Below, in pieces: positions 12,856 through 26,238 of a stretch of 64,000 bases of DNA; position 1 is the stretch's first letter; each line of letters opens with the position of its first letter. Position numbers and translations under genes: made by a program. The notes under the pieces are model-generated. The model had not been told where the DNA came from. It did not search any database and saw only the letters and a list, made by a program, of their open reading frames with translations. Source of the DNA: Paramecium tetraurelia (taxonomy: Eukaryota > Ciliophora > Oligohymenophorea > Peniculida > Parameciidae). Location of the stretch: NCBI RefSeq assembly GCF_000165425.1, contig NW_001799289.1:1342-65341 (forward strand), given 5' to 3'.

Positions 12856-14320
12856 ATGAAATAATTTCCAATATAATAAGCAAGAAATCTTGTGAATGAG
12901 TTCTTTGACTTTGTTGCTAAAGCAGTAAGTCCATTTCACGTCACATCTCTATGTAAAGAGAGATTGGCCAAGTCAGGATTCACCGAATTGAATGAGACAG
13001 AAAATTGGAAATTGGAAAAGGGTGGTAAGTATTTCTTCACAAGAAATCTCACAACTCTTGTTGCTTTCACTGTTGGCTAAAAGTTTGACCCAAATAATAC
13101 AGGATTTAAAATCATAGGTGCTCACACAGACAGTCCATGTTTACGATTAGCACCAGTCTCTAAACTAGATTCTAATGGATTCTTATAAACATGTGTTTCT
13201 ACTTACGGTGGCGGTTTGTGGCATACTTGGTTTGACAGAGAATTGACATTGGGAGGTCGAATTGTTTTTAAAAAAGATAATGTTTATTAGAGTTAGTTAT
13301 TCCATTATCAAAAACCACTATTAAAGATCCCTAATCTGGCTATTCATCTAACAACTGATAGAAATAGCTTTGCTCCAAACAGTAAATATTTATATACAAA
13401 ATTAGATGAATCAAATTTAAGACCTGTGTTTGCCTAAGAAGCCTATCAGACATTGACTGGAATTGAAAAACCCAGCAGTGAAGGATAAACTAGTTTTGAA
13501 AATAAGCACTATAAATATTTGCTTAATTTAATTACAGAATAGACTGGCATCCCAACAGCCGATATTTTAGATATTGATTTATACTTCTCAGATTGCCAAC
13601 CACCTTCATATTTTGGCTTAAATCAAGAGTTCATTTCTGCTGCCAGAATTGATAACTTATTTTCAAGTTTCTTCTCACTTTTAGCCATTACAAATCCAGA
13701 AAGCTTCACAGAGGACTAAGCATTCATTAACATGGTCTGTCTTTATGATCACGAAGAAGTTGGTTCATAAAGTGCCCAAGGAGCTGATTCTTCATTACTA
13801 TCCAATAACATGAAGAGGATTTATGATATCCTATCCAATTCTAATTAGGCCTCAACTGATAGTTTTTACAAGGCTATTCAAAAGAGTTTCTTGATTTCTT
13901 CGGATATGGCTCATTCAATTCATCCAAATTATTCAGACAAGCACCAACAAAATCATAGAGTCAAGATGAATGAAGGCATTGTTATTAAAGTTAATCATAA
14001 TCAAAGATATGCTACTGACGGTGTTTCATCAGCAATTCTAAGAGTGATTGCTTAATAGGCTGATGTCCCAATCTAAGACTTTATTGTTAGAAATGATTCC
14101 CCTTGTGGTTCAACAATAGGCCCTTTATAAGGTTTAAATCATATTGATAATTTTAGCTTCGAATACAGGCATCAAAACTATTGATATTGGAGCAGCCTAG
14201 TGGGGCATGCATTCCATTAGAGAAACTGCCGGAGTAGTTGATGGTTATTATTTGGAAAAACTATTTGTTGAATTTTTCAAACAATACGAAAAAATAGATC
14301 ATAAGTTGCTTGGAATTTGA
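12856..14320 (+). CDS. DNPEP: aspartyl aminopeptidase (M18)
   Basis: A cytosolic zinc metallopeptidase that removes N-terminal Asp or Glu. Family motifs are present in order: the metal ligand region [45 protein letters not shown], the carboxylate pair [16 protein letters not shown], and [19 protein letters not shown] with the last ligand His. The C-terminus [18 protein letters not shown] is also typical. One 25-nt intron at 14132-14156 begins GTTT instead of the usual GTA and is required to reach the end. Length is 479 residues, as expected for the family. Confidence 0.96.
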
Positions 14321-14409
14321 GTATTATGATTATTGCAATAATAAGAATTCCATATACATACACCTAATTCAAAGATAACGAAAGTTGTTATTTGGGCTAT
14401 TCTATTTAT

Positions 14410-14619
14410 TCAAAACTTAATTAATAAATCTATGTTTTGTTTGATATTTACTTATAAAAATAATATTGAATAGTTCTATTTTTGATCCTCTTCAAATATT
14501 TCCAAAGTATTTTAAAGGCTATCTAAATAAGATACATTATTTCCGCATTTAAGATGCTATTGGCAGTTTTTAATAGATATTAAGTGGAAATCTGCTAGGA
14601 TGTCATCAAAGTCAGCCAT
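14410..14619 (-). CDS. small ORF, possibly a gene
   Basis: A 69-codon frame starting MADFDDILADFHLISIKN and ending at TGA 14410. It is acidic and helical in its first half, with no motif. It sits alone between the converging peptidase and glycosyltransferase-like genes. The regular amino-acid composition is the only support, so this may be chance. Confidence 0.3.
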
Positions 14620-14787
14620 TAATTTATCTAATAATTAAAGAAATTCATTAATTGCTAAAATTGTAAATTACATAAAGAAACGAAATTTAATTTCATTACT
14701 TTATTATTATATTTAATTGAAGAATGAATAATAATGAGAAATTTATAAAAAACCTCACATAGCTATATAAATAAAATTATAAACACT

Positions 14788-17334
14788 TCACTTCTTGATA
14801 TTCATATTATTTTGATGACCTTGTTAGTTATTTTGATTTTGAATATTCTAATTCTTGTTTTGAAGTTATAATTTGTTTTTGTATTTTTTTTATTTTAGTT
14901 AATATTATTTTATTTTTTATTTGTATTTTTATCGATTCAAAATATTTATAAAATTTAAAGCTATGCTGAATTACTTTTCTGTATTTTCACATTGAAATTT
15001 AATTTCAATTTGACTTTTTTCCTCACCAGTATCTTTGATTTAATATAAATTTTTGGGATAAATTTGCTATCGAGAGTGTTTTTCAAATGGTTAGTCTTAA
15101 ATACTATATGTAACATTTGTGTAAAATAAGCATCCTAAAATTCCTAAAAATATATATCCTGAATAATTATTATAAGCCTCGATGGCAAAAAATATATAAA
15201 ACACAATTGCATTGGTCAATAATAATTAAGCCAGTTATTATTTCCGTGCTAATTAAACTTGTGGTAAATATTTTTTACTGTTAATATTCTAAATTTACCA
15301 AAAATATGTCAAAAATGAAAATTTATAAGTGTATGTTAATAAATTATTTCGTTAATTACACCATTCTCTTTTGATTACAATAAAAGCTAAGAGTATTATG
15401 AGACTTTTATAAACTACAGAATAATCCCAAAGATGTTTTCCATATGAAAATATTAGATTGAAAAAGGTAGATAAAAATACAGCAAAATCGAATATTTTTT
15501 AAATGTTGATTAAACGCATAATTATTGTATTTATTTCTAAAGTCTAAGATAAGGTCCACTTCAAAATATATTCTCGATTGTTTTCATCATTTATAGAAAA
15601 GCTTTTTTTAAGTTCCAAAGATATGTCATCTTTTTGAATTTTAATTTTACAATTAAGTTAGCTGTTTATTTAAGAAAAATCTTCTTAAAATTAGAAATCA
15701 GAATTGTTGCGGCTTGATTTAAATTCAATTTCATTTAATTCGTTATAATTCAAAACATAAAATATTTGATCTTTATTTTCCAATTCTATTTTATCTTAGA
15801 AGTTGAATATGATAGAAATTAGTATAAATACAAAAACATTGAAAGAATAACAAATAGGGATTAGCATTGCTAAAAAAGTATAAAGAGAAGACTATTTTAA
15901 AGTATTATAAATCAGCTGGTATGGACTATAAAAAGCAAAAAAAAAACCTAATTAAATTTTAAATAATTTACAAACTGAAATTGCAAAGTATCCTGATATG
16001 AATTAAAGTTTGCAGACAGCATTTTAAAAACTAACCTAAAGGTAGATTTTCCAATTAGAAGTGATTAATTCATAATTTTGCATTTGATAATGAATGTTCT
16101 ATCTTGCTTCAACGAAATGATCTATTAATGTCTTTTCTGGTAATTGGTTAATACTTAAAGTTAATACCGGCTTACTTAAGTGATGCAATTCTAATTATTT
16201 TTGTTGTGTTAACATTAACATAGGTAAAATTGAATTTAGTCCCAGCACTCCAATATTTGTTTTTTAGGCTTTTTATAATAGGGAATAATATTCTACCATC
16301 TAATTTGAAATAAGACTCCATTTGTAAATGCATTATAGAGGGTTATGAAATTACTTTATTTTAAATTTAGAATGAAAACCAATAATACTTTTAGGAATCT
16401 GTATATAATAGGATAATTGTTTCAAACTTTCATCTTCAACTAATAATTGTTCACCCAATTAAATACCAAATATTGTTTGCTCTTAACAAAATAGAGAAAA
16501 AAGATCTGTGATTCGAAATTTTAATATAAAGTCGCTCTTTAATATCACAACATATTCTGGATCAATGAAACTCAATATTCCAAGATAAATCCATCGAATT
16601 AATTACAATGTGTCAAGTTACATAAAGAAAGAAAAATAATATTCGAATTTGCCATTTTCATCTTATTTCTCTAAGAAAAAGGAATGATCTGTAGAAAAGG
16701 AGTATTTTATATACATATTAAAGTAATCTTTGTAGATGTCATCTTCCTAAAACAACTATTAGAAATGCTTTTTACAATTAATTAATATAATTGGAATTAT
16801 TTTAAGACCTTTAAAGTAAGATATTGTCTCATTTAGATCATGCTCTGATTCCCCTTAATATATAAGAATAGCCACGTTTGATTTATTAATTTTTTATTGA
16901 TTAGGATTATCACTTTATTTTTGGGTTTTTTCATCTTTCTCTTCTTCTACTTTCTCTTTTTTTTCTTTAATCTTAGAATAGTAATTGTAACTTGATAAAA
17001 TTTTCTTGAAAGTACGTCCTCCAATCAACAAATCACTGAAAGATTGAATAAAATATTTCTTTTCGTAATTTTCTTCAAATTTATTTACATCTTGATTTTT
17101 TTCAAATGTATTTAAATATGTGGTGGTCTCCTCCATAAAAAGTAAACATGCCTCGAACGTTTTAATTTCCTCTTTTAATTGCTCTTTTCTAGTATCAGAA
17201 ATATGTTTCACTAATGTAGTTCTCTCATCAGAAAAGGGTTAGGGTATTTAGAATTTACTCTTATCGTCCTCAACTAATATCATTAAAGGTATCCTGTCAT
17301 CCTCTTATAATTCAATTAGTAAATATTTAAACAT
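14788..17334 (-). CDS. large multi-pass membrane protein, glycosyltransferase-like
   Basis: A single uninterrupted frame of 848 residues. The first 420 residues are soluble, with a lysine-rich insert around 130. Several stretches recall a family-2 glycosyltransferase fold: VAILIYQGESEHDLNET, GLKIIPIILINCKKH, DPEYVVILKSD and a region near NPLQCIYKWSLISNQM, which resembles chitin synthases at the NPL/EYK..N step. About six membrane segments follow in two groups (around 455-520 and 640-760), and a Q- and N-rich tail ends the protein. The canonical QxxRW motif is not seen, so catalytic activity is doubtful. The gene is certain; the family is a weak suggestion. Confidence 0.85.
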
Positions 17335-17533
17335 TTATTATAAAAATTTGGAAAATTATTTCACCAAATATGAAAGTAGAAAATATATTCTATTACCAAA
17401 TTTTGATTCTAAGATTATAAAGAAATATTGGGTAACTGAGATATGGTGATTGAAAGCATAAATAATTAAAAATGGTTATAATTATTGATTTTACTATTCT
17501 AGAAATATTAATCTATTATTTCAAATATAAATG

Positions 17534-18616
17534 TCAGACTTCGAAAAGATCTGTTCTAGGGAAGGCACTTTTCTCTACATTTCTTAAAGGAAGAAACCAA
17601 TACTTAATTTCAGGACCAAAGACTTCTTTAAAGTTATCGATAATTCTGGGCTTTCTGAAAGGGTTCTAATTTAATAAATTTGATGTGAAATACATTGGCT
17701 TTTATTTCATTTATGTGGTATTCGACAGTAGTAATGTTTTGGGCAGTATGGTAGATATGAAATCCCAATAGAAATCCCATAACCAATACTAAGGAAAAGC
17801 AGGTTACATCACAAATTGTCAATATAAACTATTAATTTTTGGTCAGTTCCTAAAAGATGTTAACATAAGCATACTTGTAACACAAGCTTATCATTAACAA
17901 ATAAATCATAAGAAATAAATAATGTACATTGGATCATGCACAAGAGAGCATAGAAATTGAATTGGCAGAAATACCTATGATTTTTCAAACCTACACAATT
18001 ATTAACCCATGGACAATGATGGTCCTAATTAATTAAAATAATTAATAAAACAATTACCATTCTCAATATACATTTATTGCATTCTTTACAATGATGAGTT
18101 CTGGGTAATTTTATATTATCACATTTAAAACAGTATGAAACTAATTATAATGCTTGAATAATATCGCTAGAACCATATAATTAAATTATTTTATTACAAT
18201 TTCATCATCATGCTCATCGTGCATCTCAATATGGTTTTGCATCCTTCGTTACCTATGCTTATTAATTTTTTCAGTCATTTTTTTTGTTCTTTATTTAATG
18301 TCTTCCAAAGTTCTTTCATGATAATGTTTAGCCTAAGTGTCATAAGAGCAAATACTAAGTCTTTCGGAGGATATCCAGGCTTGGTATATTGGATCATAAT
18401 GTAGGCTAAATTCAAGAAGATGAATATGATGGTAAATTCAATTCCAATCAAATAAGTAATACTTCCATGCTAATAATGTATTAGTGAAAAACGAATTACT
18501 TTATTAAGAAATGCAGGTAGGAAGATAAAAACAAAAGCATAATATTCGCTGAAGATTATCCCATAAACAAGTATCACGGCGATGAAATCAGGTAGTTGAT
18601 GTTACCCCTTTAGCAT
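17534..18616 (-). CDS. DHHC palmitoyltransferase
   Basis: An S-acyltransferase that attaches palmitate to protein cysteines. The zinc-finger core reads [20 protein letters not shown], then [20 protein letters not shown], with the catalytic DHHC cysteine intact. Two membrane segments lie before it and two after it. A KPGYPPKD stretch (DPG-like) precedes the core, and [18 protein letters not shown] followed by WFLPL matches the usual C-terminal TTxE/PaCCT region. Six introns of 23-33 nt are needed, including a 33-nt intron inside the core between CILRM and DHHC. The product is 304 residues. Target proteins are unknown; lipid-anchored MGC proteins are encoded elsewhere in this window. Confidence 0.94.
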
Positions 18617-18896
18617 TAATTACTATATTTATTTAATTTTAAATTATATATATTCCTTTTGCAAAATTAGAATTTTCTATGCAATATTCTTGAAATTGTG
18701 AGAGTGGTGGAGAAAAAGGGAAGGATATGAGAATTTTATAATGAATCTTTAGTAAATTTCAATGATTTTAAAATTTGAAAATGAAATAGAATACTTGAAA
18801 TTACGGAGAATTAAATGGATTATTTAATATATCTTGGTTAAAAGTAATGTAGGATTGAGATTGCATATATATATATTATTTAATATTTGAAAAATA

Positions 18897-20385
18897 ATGG
18901 AACCTGAATAATTGATAGATTAATTAAATGATATATTGTTGGCAGACCATTTCAGATTTATAGAGGTTATAGGAAGAGGCAGTTTTGGTGTAGTAGTGGC
19001 TGCGTTTTGTAGTAATCTAGATCGAGTGGTGGCAATAAAAGTTAATTCTCATATTAGAATTATAATAGATAACATCGAACGTTGATCAAGAGAACGAAGC
19101 CAATTTGCTTAAAGCTTGTTGCCATTATAATATTGTTAAACTTTACAAGGTATGGCATTTTTTTTCATTATAGGTGTTAGTAGCTAATAATCATCTTTAT
19201 CTCATAATGGAGAGACTGGTCGGTTTAACTCTGGACAAATTGATGAAACAATCTATATTGCCAGAATAAAGCGTTAGAAACTACATGACTCAAATTTTAA
19301 ATGCTTTGGTGTTCCTTCATAGAAAGAATATTATCCATAGAGATCTCAAGCCAGGTTAATTTAACCTCTATAATAGAAAATATCTTTATTTGTGAAAATG
19401 CATGCGTTAAATTAATAGATCTAGGCTTAGGATAAGAGATTGTGTGTAAAGGATGTGTCTATTAATCTGTTGGTACACCCTATTTTATTGCCCCAGAAGT
19501 CATTTTAGGAAAGGATTAAAGTCAAGTATGTGATTGCTATCACTAATTTAGGCTGTTGATATTTTCAGTTTAGGAATTATCTTCTATATGATGATCAACA
19601 ATTTGTAACATCCATTATGGGATGGACAAATGAGAAAAAGACATTATTACTAATTGATTTCAAATGAATTTTCAATTAACTTCCCCAAAACTATGCCTGA
19701 GTATTCTCTAAATATGATATTTAATAGGATGGCAAAAGATTTTGTGTTGAACACCGTTTAATTCAGGGCAGAAAACAGGATGACTGCCTCGTAATGCTTA
19801 GAACATCCGTGGATAAAAGGAAAAGCAGTTAAAACTCATCCCATGACAACAAGAGAAATCATGTTAAGATACAACATTTAATAAAAGCTTTAACATGTAA
19901 ACCTCATTAATTAATTAGGTAATTAAATCATTGATGTTTATAAAAACTCTTCAATAAACATGCGAAGAAGAGATTCACTACATCAAAACTAACACTTCCC
20001 CTTAGAGAGATGAGTAGGAAGAGGATCGAATCTCTCCTGAAAATGACTAGTAGATCACTGCGAGATTAAGTGTTGAATTAACCAACAAAAAATAAAAATC
20101 ATTTAAATTGCATGCTATTCCTCTTAAAAAAGTAAGTTCATATAAAGATCTAGTGACTTTAAGGGAAAAGTAAACAAATCAAAAGAAATATCAATGTATT
20201 AACATGTATTTTAATAAGATATGATATCAAGGTTTAGAGAGAAATTGACTATAGGCAATCAACTCAACACCAACGGGCATCATAAATTTGATTCTCCAAT
20301 GAGTCATCGAAAATTAACTACTCTACCTTCAATTAATACTAATAGGTTATAAAGATAATCAACTTTTAATTTTAAAATTTTGTGA
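18897..20385 (+). CDS. serine/threonine protein kinase
   Basis: A 446-residue kinase with six introns of 22-28 nt. The kinase domain occupies about residues 15-265: P-loop GRGSFGVVVA, lysine in VVAIK, catalytic loop HRDLKPENIF, GTPYFIAPE and AVDIFSLGII. The magnesium loop is DLG (LIDLGLGQ) instead of DFG, a substitution tolerated in several active kinases. A C-terminal tail of about 180 polar residues is likely disordered. The single-domain layout resembles ULK- or CAMK-like kinases of ciliates, but I cannot place the subfamily. It ends 30 bp from a converging coiled-coil gene. Confidence 0.92.
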
Positions 20386-20415
20386 AGTGCTTTTTATAAA
20401 TTATCAAATAAGAAA

Positions 20416-21240
20416 TCAATTTTACTTTAATCTATTCATAATTTCATCTGCTTCTTAAGCCTTGGTTTCATCATAAGGAATATAATAGTTAGATAATCTG
20501 GATTATGGATTGCTCATTGGTTTGCTCTATTCTCTGAAGATGTTTATTGATTTAATGATCTCCTCATTATCCATCTCAATTTATTATATCATTTTCTTGA
20601 TATCATTATTTATAAAGAACAATTCAGTGTTGTCTTATTTCAACAGTTTGAAATTGGCTTGCATCTTTGCATTCTCTAATTTCAATTTATCGATTTACTA
20701 TTATAATTCATTATGCTTATGATTATCAACTCGTAAATTTAAATTAGAAATCTCAGAAATCAAATTATCCACATTGTTTCTAACTATCTAATATTACTGA
20801 TAAACTTCCTACGGTTATTATTACACTTAGTTAGTTTATTATATTGTCTTTATGGCAGATTTCAACTAGATTGAGGAATCTTCTTTCTTGCTCTATTAGA
20901 ATGACTGATTCTAACTCTAATCCTCCTTAATTCTAGGAACTTTCGAAATTAATTCTTTGAATTATTCATCTGAATTGTATATTTTCTCATTTTGAATCAA
21001 TACTTTACTAATATTCAACTTCAAGGTGTCCAATTTATCCTGTTCATTCAAACTTAACTAATTTCCTTCTTCTAATCGTTTAATTATTATTTCCAATTAT
21101 TTTCCATCTTATTCTAATCGTTATTTATTCTTATCAATCATTTATATAATCGTTGTTGACTTTCCTTTGTCCAAACACATCTTAAGTATTTCAATTTCTG
21201 CCTTAAGCTACAATTTTAATCTTGTTAGAGATTATAGCAT
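20416..21240 (-). CDS. coiled-coil protein, unknown
   Basis: An intronless frame of 274 residues, nearly all predicted helix with heptad-like spacing (for example QLEIIIKRLEEGNQLSLNEQ and ISEISNLNLRVDNHK). A glutamine- and serine-rich break lies near residue 120. The C-terminus is SRLSNYYIPYDETKAQEADE. There is no enzymatic motif. A cytoskeletal linker role is only an inference from composition. Confidence 0.8.
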
Positions 21241-21553
21241 TTATTCAAAAATCAATTATTTATAACAATAATTAATACTCCTTATTATTACTTCATATGA
21301 ATTCCAGCATTTTCATAAGACTCACTATCTAATTTGAAAAAATCTCAGATACATATTAATCTTAACAGTTGACTAGTCTATTTATTTATTTTCTCATTTA
21401 TTTGTTGGTCTAAGAATCAAAATATAAATATATTTTAATCAAAACTCATAATTCTTATATTCAATATTGACATCACGCAATGATAATTTGTATATATAAA
21501 TGCAATTAATTAAATAACATAAATATATAAATACAAACAAAGAGTAAATGTTT
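21241..21553. other. intergenic, 313 bp
   Basis: AT-rich spacer between two minus-strand genes. It should contain the promoter of the coiled-coil gene at 20416-21240. No motif stands out. Confidence 0.6.
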
Positions 21554-22951
21554 TCAAAGTTCAATTTCAAACTATGCTAATTAAATTGTTCTCGTAGGTT
21601 TCCTGAATTTACTAATGAAATTATTTCCTAATGTTTAGACAAAAGGTATAAATATTAGCAAAAAGAGAGCATAATTAATATAGTAAATATGCTCAAAGAT
21701 TAAAGTAATCATTAGGCGAGGAACCCCTTTCTCAAACAATTTAATTATGTATCTCTATTACTCTTGTATTAAATAACAAAAGAAGTATAATGTTAATTTT
21801 ATTATGTTGCCTTTGGAGAGCCAAAGTCTCAATGGACTTTTATTAGGTTGTTCAGGTGGTTGCTCGTAGAGTACAAATAAGTATAAAGGAAAAAAGATTA
21901 TTGAGATATATTAAACATCTGAAGTTTCAAATTTCTTTTCGTAACTATAATGCCCCTTATGAAGACAGGTATCTTGTCTGAGTATCAACTTCTTCCATTC
22001 TTCTTTCTCATCTAGTATCTATTAGGAATAGTGTCTAAAGTAACAAATTATCAATGTTATCAAGTAAAGTAAGGATAGCATAATACCCAAATTGATATAC
22101 TTAGCGATTTTGGTACATGTCTTCTCATCTTTAATTCTTTTGGCCTCAACGTAAAGAGAATGAATAAATTGTTCTAGTCCACAGTAATAATAAAGGTATA
22201 ACAGATACATTCCTAAGATCCATCCAAGGATTATTTGATTTAAAAAATGAACTCCAAAATATAAACGACCAATTCCAATCAAAAAAATAAATACTCCTAA
22301 AAAAAATTAGCATTGCTTAAAACTAATTGGAGAATTCGGATATAACAACTTAAATCTCTTATTACTAACATAGAAATATAAGATTTTACCATGATATTGA
22401 CTATTCCGTCTATGTCAGTTAAGATTAATTATCTTTATAAAATTAGTTATCGTCAATAAGCTATTTTTGATCTGGTTTATACTTTTTGCAAACTATTGTC
22501 TCTAAGAGTATCACATAAAACACGAATGGCCTTAAAGAGTGACCACTCGGATCCCCATATCCAGTATAGCAAAAATCCAATTTTATTTAATCATCAATGT
22601 AGAAAGGTCTTGGTTAAGCAGCTATCATTTTAACCAAATTTCCCAATGATGAGGCCAAAGCATTCATTGTAAAAATCTTTAAAGCTTGTTCTTTGTTGGT
22701 AGCTTTGAACCATATTAGAATTGCTAGGATATTCGTTACAATAGCATCTCCTGCAGTTGAGAATATCAACAAAAAGTATTCTATAAATATTTTATATGGA
22801 TACCAAATGTTCCTTACTCTTAACCATATTCAAATTTATTTTATAAAAACTTAGTAATGCTATTACTAAATTCATAAGTATATTTGCTAAAAAAGACATC
22901 CGAAACCAAAATCAGGGTTGCTAAAATTGTTGAAAATGTGACTTTGTTCAT
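21554..22951 (-). CDS. PAP2/glucose-6-phosphatase-like membrane phosphatase
   Basis: A 449-residue multi-pass protein with 23- and 25-nt introns. It carries the three-part PAP2 signature: motif 1 around KMIAAQPRPF, motif 2 in GYGDPSGHSLRPF (the PSGH histidine), and motif 3 in GIGRLYFGVHFLNQIILG. The HFLNQ ending of motif 3 resembles glucose-6-phosphatases (HFPHQ) more than lipid phosphatases (HFPSD). An unusually long C-terminal part carries further membrane segments. It probably hydrolyses phosphate esters at an internal membrane; glucose-6-phosphate is only one candidate substrate. Confidence 0.85.
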
Positions 22952-23559
22952 AAAAAAGGTATATTTAATATTAAATTTAGAAGTCTAAGTGAATGAAATT
23001 TAAAATTCCATTCCGATATTCCTAAAATAATAATTCCAGAATTCCCAAAAATATTCATATATATTTATTTAAGTATTTAAATATTTCTAAATAATGAAAT
23101 CAATTAAATTGTAGTTTTTAATTATTTTTATAATCATATAAATTCAATTTGAGTATCTAAACATAAATTAATTTTGAACAAGTTTTAAAAATCCCTATCA
23201 ATAAATTTTATAAATTTAATTGAATATAACAAATTTACAATATTATTTTATTAATCTTATAAAAAATATTGAAGTGAAAAAACTACGATTGGATTACCAA
23301 AATAACAAGCAATTTAACTTTGTTTATCTTCAGAAAGTTAGATTTCCCATAATATCATATTAGAAGCTTATTGTAACTTTACCTCATTGCTGATCTATTT
23401 GTAAATCATTAGATTTATAAAGAATAAAAATAACAATTAGATGAAATAGCCCTATGGAACATTAAGTTGACTTTATAATATATTGTTATTAATTTAATCA
23501 TTTAAGTTCATAGCATTTTTTGATTTCACTTTAAATAGTTTGCAACATTTATTTTTTCA
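22952..23559. other. AT-rich spacer
   Basis: No gene seen. The tract lies upstream of the phosphatase start and beyond the last recognisable copine remnant. It may include more eroded copine sequence. Confidence 0.55.
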
Positions 23560-24999
23560 GAATTTAAATGCTTTATTAATCAAATTAGTTTAATTAAACA
23601 ACTTTCACTTTGTTTTGATTTAATTCACTATTTATTATTGCAGAAATTTCAGTTAAATGTTCTGACAAAGTAACCAATATAATAACAGTAGGTAAAATTA
23701 GTTCTATTAATTACTGGGATATTAATACTATGTTATAGAAACTATTTAAAATTATCGATGTCATTAATTTAATCTAAAATTAAGATTATGCCAACAGTGA
23801 AATCAGGTTTGAAGATTTCTGTTTGTTTAATTATTTCAAAACAGCAAGGAGTTAATTAAAAGTTATCTTGTAATTCAATATATTTAGAACATTTTGAATA
23901 ATCTTCGCAGATCTATTGAATCCCATTTTATTAGTTTGAAATTATAAAACTAGTCAATATAGAAAAGGAGAAATTACAAATCTTTATTTTATTAATTGAG
24001 TTTTCCACCAAACCCATACAATGAGGCTGTATTTTATTTATTATATTGAATTAGAATGGATCCTATAATAATAAGAAACTATTAAAATATATTTAATTGG
24101 TTGTGAGATTTAACATGCATATTCATGGAACTTTTGCTAAATTCCATGAAAATTAAAATTTAAATTTGTTTACTTTAAAGCCAAGAATAAAAATTTAATT
24201 CATGCTTAATCTGACATGACAATAATTTTAAATGTCCACAGTTTTTCTAAAATTTATAATCAGAGTTACATGTTCTGGATTAATTAACGCAAATTGTTTA
24301 CTTGGAGATAACATAATATCATGATATGATAATTCAATAAACCCAATAAATTTGTGTTTTGGAGGATTCTTTTACGAGTGATCCCAACATTCAATTTTAA
24401 AGTTTTTGTAATCATCATAGAAATTTAAAAGGCCCATGTCAATTGAAAATGGAACCCAAGTAGGATTTAAATTATCTTCAATAAATTCAGTTACATAAGC
24501 AAGTTTCCATTCATCATCATCCCATTAAAAAAACTGCAAAAAAGGGTCTGATTTGTTGAAAATTCCATCTGTATTTAATAGCTTTTCTCCAGCCCAATGT
24601 TGGAACAATAGAGTTCCTTTTTGTAACAAATTTGCCTCTAGCTTTATAGTAAAGTGATTATTTGTTTTGATTTAAGTGCCATTTTTTATTAATTCTCCCA
24701 ATTAAAACTATTATCCTAATATAGATGAATACTTAAATGTAGCCAATAGATTTATCCTCATCTACACTTATATCGAGACGATAGCTTTAGTACTTATGAA
24801 ATTCGAATACTGCGTTGTAACTAGTTATCCATTAATCATCTTATTTATTCATGAGTATTGACTGATTTTTTATTTTATATATTTATTCATTTGAATCCTT
24901 ATATGATAATTGGACTTCAACTTATTTAGGTTAGAGTTCTTTGATGCTAAGTTGAACTTCAATCTTGACGTTCTTAAATTTATAATCTTAGATTTGCAT
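23560..24999 (-). pseudogene. copine, C2 domains readable, vWA domain decayed
   Basis: Copines are calcium-dependent phospholipid-binding proteins with two C2 domains and a von Willebrand A (copine) domain. The frame from ATG 24999, with a 25-nt intron, reads both C2 domains. The second is typical: FNKSDPFLQFF, AYVTEFIEDNLNPTWVPF and IECWDHSQ. The frame then ends at a TGA at 24123. Downstream, copine-domain pieces remain in shifting frames: GSILIQYNKQ with LYGFGGKL (near 24001-24030), GIQQICEDY, FTVGIILILDQINDIDNF, INIPVI, and a last VKVVQLNQF that echoes the IVQF motif near the normal end. At least two frameshifts separate these pieces. It is probably a dying paralogue, although a C2-only protein could still be made. 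Confidence 0.8.
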
Positions 25000-25182
25000 A
25001 ATAATAATTATAATATTAATAAACGATTATCAATTGTCTCTAATTTAAATAAGCTATTAGAAATTGATCGAAGAAACAATGAAAATTAGTATGATATTAG
25101 TAAGATGAGAATAATATATATCTCCCACATAGATAAATAATAAAATACTTGGTTACTTAGTAATTTCAATATCTATTATTAT

Positions 25183-26238
25183 TCAAATCCATGCAAGTTG
25201 CTTATATCCACAAGGCTAAGAATTATTATAGTGAAGAGATTGTTTGTAATTCATAGAGTTTAAGAATTGTTGATATTCTTACTCTGTATTCTTCCTATTG
25301 AAATAATCTATTTAATTTTAATAAAGCCTTTGAGGATTGAGCAATTACGACTTTAAGGGTTCTTCCAGTTTGAAAATTCTAAATTCAATGAACACAATTT
25401 AATTAGGATTAACTTAAGTTCTTTTAAACATTTATTTTTGTTCAATTCTACACTTATATTATGCACCCTCATAAGTATTGATATATTGATCAAAGTGTGA
25501 CACCCCTGAGAGTGAACTCAAAGTAACATCACACCATAATTTTAAGGATGTTCCTACATCAAAAATGGATGGTAGAGTTTTAGTTTCATGAAGATGATGT
25601 GAAACCATTTCTCTAGTTACGCCCATGAGAGCGTAAAATTATTCATTAACTATTCTTTACGATAATGAACTATTGTCTTTGTTTACTTTTTGGATTATAC
25701 AGTGATATGGGTAACCTTAAGCTAATTGTTCTACTTCTAACAATTCTTCATTTGAAATGTAATAATGTTGAGTATACTCATTGAGGATATTGAATCTTTG
25801 ATGTACTAATTCAACTGCTAATTAAGCATATTGATCTTCTTATTTTAGTAGTAGATTAACTATCTAATCAATTGAGTAGTTAGGTTGATCAAGTAGTTCG
25901 AGAGTGTAAAAATACACATCATCTAGTTGATCGGTTCGCGTTACTCTATAATTGTAAGTGCAGGGTGTTTCTTTAAGATTGCCTAAACAATGTTCAGGAA
26001 TATAATTGATAGCTAATTTAAGTTCCACTTCTGATTTTATGTAAACACGTTCTTTCAACTATTTTGGCACTGAAACTATACAAATTAATTGTTTGGTTGA
26101 GTTATGCTTGAGATTTTGTTTTCCTAATTGATTACATGGATATAAATAATTACTCCTTTTGTTAACACTCTTCGAATAATTTGAAAGACTTGTGGACTCA
26201 TCATGCATGCTTACTCGTTATTTGACTATTTTACTCAT
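25183..26238 (-). CDS. conserved-looking protein of unknown function
   Basis: An intronless frame of 351 residues. It opens with a serine-rich basic segment (MHDESTSLSNYSKSVNKRS) and then becomes globular, with mixed strand and helix character, for example HCLGNLKETPCTYNYRVTRT and SSLSGVSHFDQYINTYEGAQ. There is no signal peptide or membrane segment. I do not recognise it. The composition is normal for the window and in-frame TAA/TAG codons fall throughout, so it is very likely a real gene. Confidence 0.8.
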
